Assembly (NCBI GenBank): GCA_947095535.1
Contig: OX352774.1
Coordinates: 207,936,965-208,000,964, forward strand
Direction: 5' to 3'
DNA length: 64,000 nt
Source: Poecilobothrus nobilitatus
Taxonomy: Eukaryota > Arthropoda > Insecta > Diptera > Dolichopodidae
In this document: positions 14,043-24,452 of the stretch, piece by piece
Layout of the letters: each line of letters opens with the position of its first letter
Position numbering within the stretch: the first letter of the stretch is position 1
Translations under genes and position numbers: made by a program
Notes under the pieces: model-generated
Databases searched by the model: none
What the model was told of the DNA's origin: nothing
The model's input: the letters and a program-made list of their open reading frames with translations, nothing else

Positions 14043-15334
14043 ATCCTTTCATAGGAATAACTTCTTGTCGATATTTCCAAGGCGTAAATTGAATATGAAG
14101 ATAATAACAAAACCGTTATAAAATCAATTTCAAACAGAATAAAATTATTATAAAATTATTAATAAAAAAAAATTGATAAGTACCTTAAGATTATTGTTAA
14201 TGACGACTTCTTAAAAATCTTTTTTTTTTTGGTTTTCAATTGACAACACTATTGTGTATATATGTTCCTTCTCTCATACATATTTGCAAAAATTCAAATA
14301 GTATGGGCATATTGTATCTTAATTTTTCCAAATAATTTTCTTCAAATATAAAAATAAACAAGAAGAAGCAAATAAGACCAATGAAAATAAATATAAAAGT
14401 AAAACAGAAATAAAGTTCAAAGGGAAGAGGGTTAAAAGAGAAGGCGTTAAAATCTGCCAAAAGTAATAATTTTTTTTTTTCGATTTATTCAAGGGTTTAT
14501 AAGAAAATCTGATACTCTTAATACACCCGATTGACTAAATTTAGATAAATCTAAAAAAGAAATATATGTATGTACAAAACAAATGGAGTAATAATAATAA
14601 TAACTCAACGTAGAAAATAAGAAGAATATTATTTCATTCAAATATAATACAAAAAAAAAAAAATAAAATAATAAATAAATGAAAATTGGAGGGAAAAGAA
14701 AGAAAACAAAAATTCCAATATAATGTTCAGGTAATTATGGAAATCAATAAGAATTATAATAAAATAATCAAAATCTGTATGTTGCCAATTGTCATGAATA
14801 GTTAAATTTACAATATATTGAATATATTGATAAACAAATAAACAAAAAATCTATATATTATTATGTATGTATTGTATGTATATAAAAAAAAAAAATTTAG
14901 AAAAAAATCATTAATTTTCTGAGTTTATTGAGAAATTTATATCTTAAGATATACCTATTATATTTTAAATTATTTTTGTATGTTTAATGTTTTTTATTTT
15001 TTATATTTTACCTGTAATTTTTATTTTATTTCCAGTTGTGCAATTTTTTATTAAAGAATTTTTTATTTGGGTATTTATTTTGGTATCTGTTTATTTATAC
15101 ACACTGGAAGTTTTTATTTTCGTAAGCTTTTAAAATAAATATTTTAAATCACATTAATTAGGTTAATTAAAATAATTTTTTTTTTTTAAAGTATAAACCA
15201 TTAGAATATATTGAAATTTTTCTAATTTAAATCATTCAGAAAAATGGAAAAAATGCTAAAAATTGCTTTGTACTTGTTTTTTATCTTATTATTTTGCAAT
15301 CTCTTCAATTTTTCATAAATATTGGGATCTTCTA
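14043..15334. other. Non-coding stretch
   Basis: A+T-rich, with imperfect AATAAT repeats near 14590 and TATGTATG tracts near 14860. Nothing else is supported. Confidence 0.6.
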
Positions 15335-15530
15335 CTCTTCATACCCAAGAGAATTTAGCGCATAATCTTATTTTAAATTGCCTTCTCCAATTTATTGGTG
15401 ATTTACGCATTTGAGGTACAGAACGAATATGGAATAGCTTTCTGCCGGAAGAATTCCCAAAAATTGACAGCTTTAAGATGTATGATATCATTAAATTCAA
15501 AAATAACATCAAAATCTTTGTTCTAAACAA
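15335..15530 (+). pseudogene. Non-LTR retrotransposon (jockey/CR1-like) C-terminal tail
   Basis: From 15418 the plus strand reads TERIWNSFLPEEFP followed by KIDSFKMYDIIKFKNNI. This matches the terminal RT(S/A)RLWN.LP..VFP..Y.L..FK..V motif that ends jockey-type ORF2 proteins. One in-frame TGA lies at 15412-15414, and the preceding region (TQENLAHNLIL) fits the TR...AHPF segment loosely. The 72-codon open frame on the opposite strand is a shadow of this relic. Confidence 0.75.
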
Positions 15531-15594
15531 TTCTCTCAACATCCAATAACTTCCCATTTATCCAATTTCCTTTATTCTGATTTTCCCAATCTCC

Positions 15595-15642
15595 AAACCA
15601 AACAGTACATTGTACCATTGGTTTTAACCTAATGTTTGGTTT
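15595..15642. repeat. Perfect 10-bp inverted repeat between retroposon relics
   Basis: AAACCAAACA (15595-15604) and TGTTTGGTTT (15633-15642) flank 28 nt containing GTACATTGTAC. It sits between the jockey-like C-terminal tail and the possible SINE head, and may mark an element boundary. Confidence 0.7.
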
Positions 15643-15645
15643 AAA

Positions 15646-15740
15646 AGAGAGGTGGCGTTTAGTTGGTTAAAGACCGACACTACTACCAAAAGGAATTCGC
15701 ACGTTGATCTCGAGATTCCCACTTACTACCGTAAAAAGCC
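15646..15740 (+). mobile_element. Possible degraded tRNA-derived SINE head
   Basis: GGTGGCGTTTAGTTGGTTAA resembles an A box/D arm with one or two extra T. About 40 nt on, GATCTCGAGATTCCCAC resembles a mutated B box, and an A-rich run follows at about 15735. It lies directly downstream of a retrotransposon C-terminal fragment and an inverted repeat. No target-site duplication is evident. It could instead be the 3' UTR of that retrotransposon. Confidence 0.35.
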
Positions 15741-16817
15741 AAAAAAAAAACTTCTCTTCTACAATTTATTTTTCTATTTGATGTTATTTGGGAGACAAAA
15801 ATTTCTGTTCAATTTTCATAATGAAAGATTCTGTGGTTATACAAGCCAGCTTTATACATTATAATTTTCTTTTTTATCAGTAGAAATAATTTTTACACTA
15901 CGGTATATAAAAATATTTATTTTCGAACTTGATCTTTTATTATTAGTTATTATACAAAAGGGCCAAATAATATTGAAATTAACAGTAAAATAAATGAGAA
16001 ATAATAATTAATATACCTTATATATCAGTAGTATAAAAATATAAACAAATAACAAAAACAAAACATAATATCAAATGTAAATAAACAATTTTAACTTATA
16101 ACTTATAACTCACAGATAACTAAATACTGTATATTTGTGTCGATTGCAATTTAATGAATTCAATATTTATGATAACTGCATAGTTAAATGCAAATTAATT
16201 GAGATCAGTATACCAATTAATAAAATTATTTTCTCATCATTTCCTTTCATTTTTTCTTTCTACAATATCCAAAATATACAAATTTTCCTTCTTCTTTTCC
16301 TAACCTTCCCCTTTTGTTGTATCGTTCAGGCAGGGATTATTATCATCACATGAAACTATTCCGAAAACAGTTACATTCATATCCTGTTCATATTTAAATA
16401 TAATAATATTTAATTAAATTCAAATTTATTTTCTCTCAATATAATTCCTGTTTAAATCACAATTTTATCAATTAAATATCGATAATTTTTATATTCACTT
16501 TCATTTTTATTTTCAATTTATACCACCTTTTGGCTATAAAAAATAAACCGACACTATGACGAGTTAATATAAAAGCATATAATTAAAATATATTCCTAAG
16601 TAAGTATGTACATATGTATTAAATTAAAATATAATTTTGATTTAATTTAATTTCTTATAAAAAAAAAATAAAAAGATAAAATAAAAAGTGAAAATAAACG
16701 CAACATTTAATTGCCCTTAAAATGTATTTTTAAATGAACACTTTATTATAATCATAAAAATAATGCAAAACTTATGTCTTATACTAACCTTTAATATATG
16801 AATCGTGTGCATTTAGT

Positions 16818-16848
<31 letters not shown>

Positions 16849-18965
16849 CATATATATATATTAAATAATTGTTGTTGAAGACTTTCCAATTCCAATTAAC
16901 TTTTAAACTTTATAATTGTCAATTTTGTCATCGATTAAATCAAAATTATACAGAAATTAAAAATTGAAAGTAAACGTTTTGGAGAAAAAAAAAACAAAAA
17001 CCTTTGGAGATTTATACCTTAATGTATACAAGACAAGTTCTGTTTCCTAAATTTATACAGACACTTTATGATTTTTTATTTTTTTGTTTTTTTTTTTTAA
17101 TTTAAAAACAAAAAAAAAAAAATATTTTGAATGTTTACATGCAAAACCACGTTTTTCTTAATTGCAACTACAAGTTATGAAAATAACTGACCATATCTAA
17201 TTTTAAAGCTATCATCATATCCAATTATTTAAAATTTTTCTTTTACATTTCTTTCATAATATTTTTTTTTTTTTGTTGTTTTTCCTTTTTTACCAAAAAC
17301 ATTATCTTTTAATGATCATTGAACATAAAAAGAAGAAAACACCTTCAATTTCCTTTTTTTTTTTTTCTGATATCCCTTGTTCGACGTTCAAGATTTATTA
17401 TATGTACATATTATGTTTATGTGCATTGTACTTATGTATATGTATACAACATTTACAGATTTACAGCAATAAATAAGAAAAATATGCATTAAAATTGTAT
17501 GTATGTAATTTGAAAATTGTAGCGTTTTATTTACCGTTTCTATACATAATTATTCGGCATTTTCTGTATTGTATACATAAGTAGATATATACGTAATATG
17601 TACATATTTCCAAAAACAAAACTTGAATTTAAAATAAAGTGAAAGTAGTTATATACATAATTTTTCTTTTTACTTTCTTTACTTTTTGATTTTTAGCAGA
17701 TGAAAACTTTGATTTTTGATGATGCATTTTTTGTATATTATTTTTTTTTTTATATCACATTAAAAATTGCATGTTTTTTTCACGAAACATATAGATAAAT
17801 GCATATACCTGAAGTTTCAAATATAAGATTGTCATTGGCAGCAATGTAATGAATATTTAATAATCATTATCACTATGATCTTATAATACCTTTAACTATA
17901 ATAATCAGTCATTAGCTGTAGTATGATTTTATACGTTTACATGACATTTCAGTTACCCTGACTGAAAATAATAGTTATAGGAATTATTCGTTGTCTTTTA
18001 AAAAACATTCATTAAGTCATAATTAGTTTACGAAAAAAATCATACAAATCATATATAAGTAATCATCAGTAATTTGACGTTTTTTAAATGATTTGTAATG
18101 TCTAGTAGAGTTAGGGTCGTGATTTTGTACAATATAACGTAATGATATCGAAAACTAATCGAATATTCATATGATACTTTACTTTACTCGCTAATTACTA
18201 TATACGAGTAGTTGAAGATAATCTTATTATTGTCTTCGTTAATATAAATAATTTAGTACCGTATTTTATGAGTGATATGCGCTATATATCCAAAAAGTAG
18301 TAACTCCAGTTTTCTTTTATTTTTAATTTTAATTTTTTTTTGTATAAATCTTTGTTTACTAAACATCAATAAAAAGTGGGACGTTTTACTTTCGGAGCTT
18401 TTTTATTTTAACTTTTTTTTGGGATTAGATCAAAAGTATTAAAAGAACGAGATCTCTAGATTTGGCGCAGAAATAAAGAAATAAAATACACTTCAAAAAA
18501 AATATAAAATTTCAATTTTTATTTTTAACACCTTCTTCTTTGATTTTATATAAAGAACATTTAGTTACAAGTATAGGAACAACTTTTACGTAAAATGTAC
18601 AAATATATACATAGGTATGTATAATATTTAAATTTTAAATTTTGCGTTCATCTTATAGCTTGAAAATCTTTGTACATATCTGCAATTGTTAAAGTTTCTG
18701 TATGTAAAAATATGAAATATTCAATTTTGAATCTCTCATAACATGACTACAAAATTATTGCGTTCATTATAAAAATGAGAGATTAGATTACAGAAATCGT
18801 AGATTTATTTATTATTTTGCTTAAAATTATATAATTTTAGATTGAAAGATTTGAGAGATACGGATTTTGCAAAATGTTATACACAAATTCTTTGTTTTTT
18901 TAAATGACAATTGACATCTATCGAAAGTTTTATTACTAAAACAGTTAACAATTTTTATAAATAAA
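15741..18965. other. Non-coding stretch
   Basis: Contains the (TA)13 tract at 16818 and numerous TATGTA motifs. The open frames are hydrophobic low-complexity products of the base composition. Confidence 0.6.
16818..16843. repeat. (TA)n microsatellite
   Basis: Thirteen uninterrupted TA units. It is among the longest of many TA tracts; others lie at 846-862, 26372-26392, 29043-29058, 34926-34942 and 40254-40281. Confidence 0.95.
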
Positions 18966-19040
18966 ATGACGGACGAAGATAAACAGAGGGCAACTACAAT
19001 ATGTACATTTTATGGATATTTTTTTATTGCATTTTTTTAA
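18966..19040 (+). CDS. Candidate 24-codon small ORF with membrane-type tail
   Basis: ATG with favourable context AAAATG opens a frame of 24 codons. The first half is polar and charged (MTDEDKQRATT) and the second hydrophobic (ICTFYGYFFIAFF), the layout of short tail-anchored peptides. The first 40 bases are clearly richer in G+C than the surroundings. The hydrophobic half, however, is mostly TTT/TAT codons expected from background, no paralogue or splice structure is visible, and so short an open frame can arise by chance. Confidence 0.15.
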   Translation: MTDEDKQRATTICTFYGYFFIAFF

Positions 19041-19550
19041 AGGCTAAATCAATACGTAAATTACAAAGTCTTCTGATAAAATGATGACCCCTTTCCCACG
19101 AATTTCTTTAAAAACAAAAACGGCACATTTTAAATAAATGAACTAATTATGTACTTACTAAGTAAACCAGAGTATAAGAATATAACTCAATTTTTCGTTC
19201 GTCTAATAACCAAAATCTTCTAAAGCTCCGCCGTTTTAAAGGAAATTATCTAAGTTATAAAAAAAATACATATTTGAAATCATGTTCTATCAAAGAATAC
19301 CTAAAATATTCCGATTAGAGATCTCTCTAAATTCCAAAATATGTATTTCTTTTAAGATGCGTATTGCGTACTTAGTAACGTAAAAAAAGCAGCTGATTTT
19401 GACCAAAAATAAGTAAATTGCTCAAATAATGAAAATTTATTCAATTTATTAACACTTACCAAGAGTTATCTTTTTTGTTTTCATTTTCAACTTTTCGAAT
19501 ATTATAAACGAAAAATTAAATTTTAAACACAATTTATATACGTCGAATAA

Positions 19551-19579
19551 ACATCGAATCGAACATCGAACATCGAATA
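19551..19579 (+). repeat. ACATCGAA short tandem repeat
   Basis: Irregular repetition of CATCGAA, about four copies. Confidence 0.7.
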
Positions 19580-21970
19580 AAAATGCTGCATGGGTGAGTA
19601 AAGAGAATTTCTTGTATTAACAAGTCAAGTATAATATTCCGTTTTTTCTGTTTATGCAAAAATGAACCAATGTGTTTTATTAAAAAACCGCACGCTTTTT
19701 TCTAAATTCAAAACTACTAAACGGATAGCACATTATTTTGAAAAAAAAAAAAACAAAAAATTAAAAGTGTAAAACAAAAACAACATATAGGTATACATAA
19801 ATTTTTTCTTTTATTTTTGTTTTCCGTGTACTTTTGTTATGTTTAAGAAAAATAAAGAAAAAATAAAAAATTGTATACAAAATATTTTTGATATTTGACT
19901 CGAGTCATAAGTTATAAAAATCGATTTATGATCTATCCAGGGTGTTAAGAGTTTTATTTTAAGATTAACTGAACTGAAAAATTATAAAAATTGATGCATA
20001 AAAATCAATTTCAAAGTAATTTTTCAAAATTTAGAAAAAATATATAAAACGTAGAAACAATGTATATATGTAATATATAAAAAGGAAATTTTCATTGATT
20101 TTAAAGCTGCTATAAAATATTTTTTTTAGAAACTATAGCTATGCAAGACTCAAGTTACACAAGGTTATAGTTATGAAAAGCTCATTATCATTTTATTTTA
20201 AAAGACAGTCTAAATTTAGTAAATTACAGTATAATATAAGTAATTTGCTCATCAAAGGATAACAGTTCCGTTGTTTGCTTTGTATCTAACATTGGCCATA
20301 ATAACAACACAGACGTTATTGCGCAAATTAAAATTTATTACCATATACTCATATATTAAGTCCAGAAGATCTGATCTCAACAAATTAGACTACTATTCAT
20401 CTTTTCAGTTATTATACAATCCTTGAGTTCTGTTTCATGTCACGGAATATACAATTTGATGGTCTGATTTAAAATTTTCCTCAAAAGATTATACAATGCA
20501 TAATATAATATAAAATTTCCTAAAAAAAAACAATCAGATATATATAAAAAAAACCCTATGAATCTTTTCTAATTGTTTGAAAAAATAAATTTTATTTAAT
20601 AATTCAATGTTTTCTGGTAAAAACTTTAAAATTTCCAAAACCAAAAGTTTTTCTTAAACTTTTCAATTTATTTTGTTGGAAAAAATTATCAAAAGATGCA
20701 ATCTAAATTTCGTGATATATACATATACAAATAAACACTCATATTCACTTCAAAACAAATAAATATATTGTATACTTATAGTAAATTGCAACAAAGTTGT
20801 GAATCAAAAAATTTTTTTTTATGTTTTAAACAAAAACCCACAGACATCACTTTACAACTACTGTATTACTTTTTATTTCAATGACACCCAAATCGAAGCT
20901 GTGTTATAGGTTTTTTGTATACATCGGAAGTAGAGTTCATATATGAGAAGTTATGATAAATCAATATGAAATGAAAAAAATGAAAATTTAAGAAAAGAAG
21001 GGGACAGAAAAAAGATATAATATAGAAAATCATGAATAATCTCATAAGTATATAAAAATTAAAGAAGAAAAAAAAAAAAACAACAAAAACCTAGGAACAA
21101 TTTTTTATGAAAGTACATAAACTTTTGATACACTGCTGCAGTATAATTGTGCAATGATGGAGGTTTAAATCACTTTTATTGCAAAATTTCATATTATCTT
21201 ATTTGTTGTATCTATTTATGCTGTGATCCACCTATAAGAATCTAAAGTACTGGTTGGTATATACATATATACAAAAGTAAAAGGATAATTTCAAAATGGG
21301 CCGGTAGTTTTATAAAAATGATGAAAAAAACAAAATGATAGATGATGTGTTGTTCAAGCAAAAGCAAAAAAAAAGAAAATCTAATGACATCTTAAGAGTG
21401 CATTATATATATGTACAAAGAAAATTTTCAAGAGTTCAGTTTTTCATAGAACAAGTCAATAATAATAAAAAAAAAGACGGTCAATTGTACAATATGCTTT
21501 GTTTTATATATATACATAATATATGTATATGATGTACATTATATACATATTAAAATATGTGCTATTGCTTGAATTGTACTTGAAATGCACTTAAGAGTCA
21601 ATGAACCAAACAAAATTAAAAAAAAAAAATTGAAGGATTTTCTTTTCTTTTCTTTTTTTTGTTTTTGTTTTTGTTATGAAAAAGAAAAGATAATAACAAT
21701 TTTATTTTATCTTACAATGACCTGTGTTTTTAAATACTTGTGGTTATAGTTTGTATGTACTTAATTATTAATATTAAATAGACAATATTTTTATTGAAAA
21801 TTTGACAGTTTAAGATAATTTTTATCAATAAACACACTTCGAAATACATGTTAAAGATATTACATATAATTAAAAGGTATTTTATTATTTTAACCTCAAA
21901 AAAAAAATCTAATGATGGTATTGTTATGAATTTTCATGATTTCTGTAGACCTCCTTGAATCAAAACTGCA

Positions 21971-22165
21971 ACCTGTGGTTAAAAACATAATCTGAACTTA
22001 AGCTTAAATTACTTAAGCATATAAGCAATTACTTATAAATATTCCGGCATTGTTTAAATAATTACTTTCAAACCCCAAACCTGTGGTTAAAAACATAATC
22101 TGAACTTAAGCATAAGCTTAAACTACTTATAAATATTCCGGCATTGTTTAAATAATTAGTTTTAA
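21971..22165 (+). repeat. 108-bp tandem duplication
   Basis: ACCTGTGGTTAAAAACATAA begins both units (21971 and 22079). Both also share ATAATCTGAACTTAAGC and ACTTATAAATATTCCGGC followed by ATTGTTTAAATAATTA. The second unit is shortened in the middle by loss of part of an AAGCTTAA-rich stretch. The low divergence suggests a fairly recent duplication. Confidence 0.9.
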
Positions 22166-23083
22166 AGTCTTAGTGACATATGCATATTTTGCAAAAGAGT
22201 TCACATCTAAACTAAATTTAGTGGTAAGAGCAACTTTAAAACACTTCCGTTTGATACTTCCTTATAAATATTAAGTCGGCATCAAATACATAGTACTTTT
22301 TTTGAAAACTTTTATTTTATTTTACAAACACATAAAATAAACACCTAAAACCAACTTTAAAAACTTTAAACTTATCAATATAAGATGAAATTGAAAAAAT
22401 AAATAAAGATCGATTTACACTATAACATCTCATGCCGACGGCTAAATGTGGTGGCGATATATTCTTATTCATATTAAAACATAGGTATAAAACACATTGT
22501 AATTGATTTTGAAATATGTGTGCTATGTGCTATAAGAATAATATAAATGTTTAAATTTTTTTACATGTAAAACATAATTGGGATGTCATGGCCGTACGCA
22601 TTTTACGCAATATAAACAGATAATAGGAAATATATTTTTTCTGAATATTTGTAATTATTTTTTTATTTAAAAAATTCTTTTTTTGTTGAAAAATATAATT
22701 AAAACTTTTTAAAATATTTAAATATACTAATTGTGAAATAAATTTATTTTGTTAAAACGCCAGAAAAAGATCGTTGAAAACGATATCGAAATATCCTTGT
22801 CACGTACCACTGTAGTGAGAATCGACTTTTAAATGTAAATCCATTTTGTCAAAAATATTTATCTTGAATCTTATTTTACATGAATCTTTCTTAAATATTT
22901 AAAACTTATAACTAAAGCATGTCGTACCTTTCAAAAATTAAAATTTAAAAAACAAACTGTAAAAAAGAAACTTAAGTTTATTTTTCATGATTTTTTCTAT
23001 GGTTTAATCAATCCTTAAAACCAATATTTTTAATTCAATCACTTGTCTCAATCATTTTTTCGCCTTATTTTCAGAGTGTATTT

Positions 23084-23116
23084 AACTTTCGAAATAAAGC
23101 GAAAAATTCGAAAGTT
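23084..23116. repeat. Perfect 10-bp inverted repeat
   Basis: AACTTTCGAA (23084-23093) and TTCGAAAGTT (23107-23116) around a 13-nt loop. Confidence 0.75.
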
Positions 23117-24147
23117 GATATTTGAAGTATAAAAATATTATCTGCAGCTAATTTATAAAAGAGTTTAAGGATTTTTTTTATATAAGTAAATATTTTTTTC
23201 CTAATTAGATAAAGTTCGATATCATTTTCCCTGTCGCCTCAAAAATTCTCTTTTAGTTTGTTCCTTCGAGTTTATTTAAGATACCATATTCATAATTTTT
23301 CAGAAATCTTCGCTAAATCAAGTCTAGAAATATAAAAATCTAGATCGCCCATCAGCAATAAATCATTATTCAAATTTTTAATAAAATTCTCTTCCATTAT
23401 CTTTAAATTAAAAATTCAATATTCATATATGTATATAACATAACCAGGTACGAAACATACGAACATACATACTACAGTTATTAATTTCCCCGTTATATAA
23501 TTACTTAATTACAACTGTGATAATTATTTTTTTTTCTTTTTCAGCACATTTTTTGTTTTTATTTTCATAATTTTTTTTCCATTTAGGTACTACCTACAAA
23601 AAATTTTTCAATTAAAATTGCAAAAATTAACAAAACAACAAAAAAAAAAAAAAAAAAAGAACACGCAATGAAGCAAAACAAAATACCAGTCAACAGTATC
23701 AATAAAAACTGTTCTATTGCTATATAATATAAAAAAAGTACTTTAAATAAGTACTTTAGTAAATGGTAATACAAATCCGCCTTCCTCCGTAATCTGACAT
23801 AGTACCTATAATATTTAGGTATATGCTTTATACATATACTGTCTAAGATATAACTTCAAAATAACAAAAATAAAGGAAAAATCCTGTGTTATGACAAAAT
23901 CGGAATTTTGTTTTTGTTTACAGCTGTTTCTGTTATGTTATGAACAGAACAAAAATGAAAATTTAAAATTGAATGCCGCATAAGCGAAACCACGTGTTTT
24001 TAATTTTCAGAACAATATCATGTAAGGAATGCAAATTTATTATTTGTACTTTCTTTTTATAAAAAAATTATTTTTATTTTTTTTAATTTAAATTAAAAAA
24101 AAAAACAATAAACATTGCAGTAATAAAAAAAAAAAAATTAAAAAAAT

Positions 24148-24164
24148 AAAAAAAAAAAAAAAAA
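24148..24164 (-). terminator. Pol III terminator of tRNA-Lys
   Basis: A run of 17 A on the plus strand is T17 on the transcribed minus strand and begins 7 nt past the tRNA 3' end. Four or more T residues suffice for RNA polymerase III termination, so this is an unusually long but typical terminator. Confidence 0.85.
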
Positions 24165-24171
24165 TTTTATT

Positions 24172-24244
24172 CGCCCAACGTGGGGCTCGAACCCACGACC
24201 CTGAGATTAAGAGTCTCATGCTCTACCGACTGAGCTAGCCGGGC
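24172..24244 (-). tRNA. tRNA-Lys-CTT: tRNA-Lys, anticodon CTT
   Basis: A complete 73-nt tRNA on the minus strand, without intron or encoded CCA. Read 5' to 3' from 24244, it has a 7-bp acceptor stem (GCCCGGC with GTTGGGC, one G-T pair), a D arm, an anticodon stem TGAGA/TCTCA enclosing loop CTCTTAA, and a T arm GTGGG-TTCGAGC-CCCAC. The anticodon CTT is the complement of 24209-24211, so it reads AAG lysine codons in cytosolic translation. The internal Pol III promoter is visible: A box TAGCTCAGTCGG and B box GGTTCGAGCCC. The sequence fits the highly conserved animal tRNA-Lys(CTT), with no substitution that would damage folding, so it should be functional. It is the only intact tRNA in the window and is far more G+C-rich than its poly-A surroundings. 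Confidence 0.98.
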
Positions 24245-24389
24245 ATATGTTGCTATCATACAAAATATATTATTTATATCCAACTGTGATAAGAACAGAA
24301 AACATAATTATTTAATACTACAAGTAAATTATTTATTTATTTCCAGTACTATTTTTAAATATTGTTATTTTCTTATTTAATTTTATAAT

Positions 24390-24452
24390 TTGCCCTCTCT
24401 TTTGTTATTGTGTTCAAAATATTTTTGAATACATTCACAAAAGAGAGGACAA
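24390..24452. ncRNA. Long near-perfect hairpin (pre-miRNA-like or palindromic relic)
   Basis: Arms CCTCTCTTTTGT (24394-24405) and ACAAAAGAGAGG (24437-24448) are perfectly complementary. Inside them 5 of 7 positions pair, then TTCAAAA (24413-24419) pairs with TTTTGAA (24423-24429) around a 3-nt loop TAT. Three further outer pairs follow one mismatch, giving about 27 pairs with three mismatches and no bulge. It lies 146 bp from the tRNA gene, on the side of its 5' end. The tiny loop is atypical for a microRNA precursor; a palindromic transposon relic is the alternative. Expression is unknown. Confidence 0.4.

Larger units (their letters stand above)
19041..24147. other. Non-coding stretch apart from repeats listed
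   Basis: Holds the CATCGAA repeat, the 108-bp tandem duplication and an inverted repeat at 23084. A poly-A-rich 60-bp segment precedes the tRNA terminator. No exon is recognised. Confidence 0.6.

Noticed and set aside
15339..15557. 72-codon minus-strand open frame
   Set aside because: It is the shadow of the plus-strand jockey-like C-terminal relic, whose WNSFLP motif is recognisable.
15652..15864. 70-codon plus-strand open frame
   Set aside because: Covers the tRNA-like head and an A-run; better explained as a retroposon relic.
23200..23400. Possible further jockey-like fragment
   Set aside because: A vague resemblance to the LFYRY region only; too weak to call.
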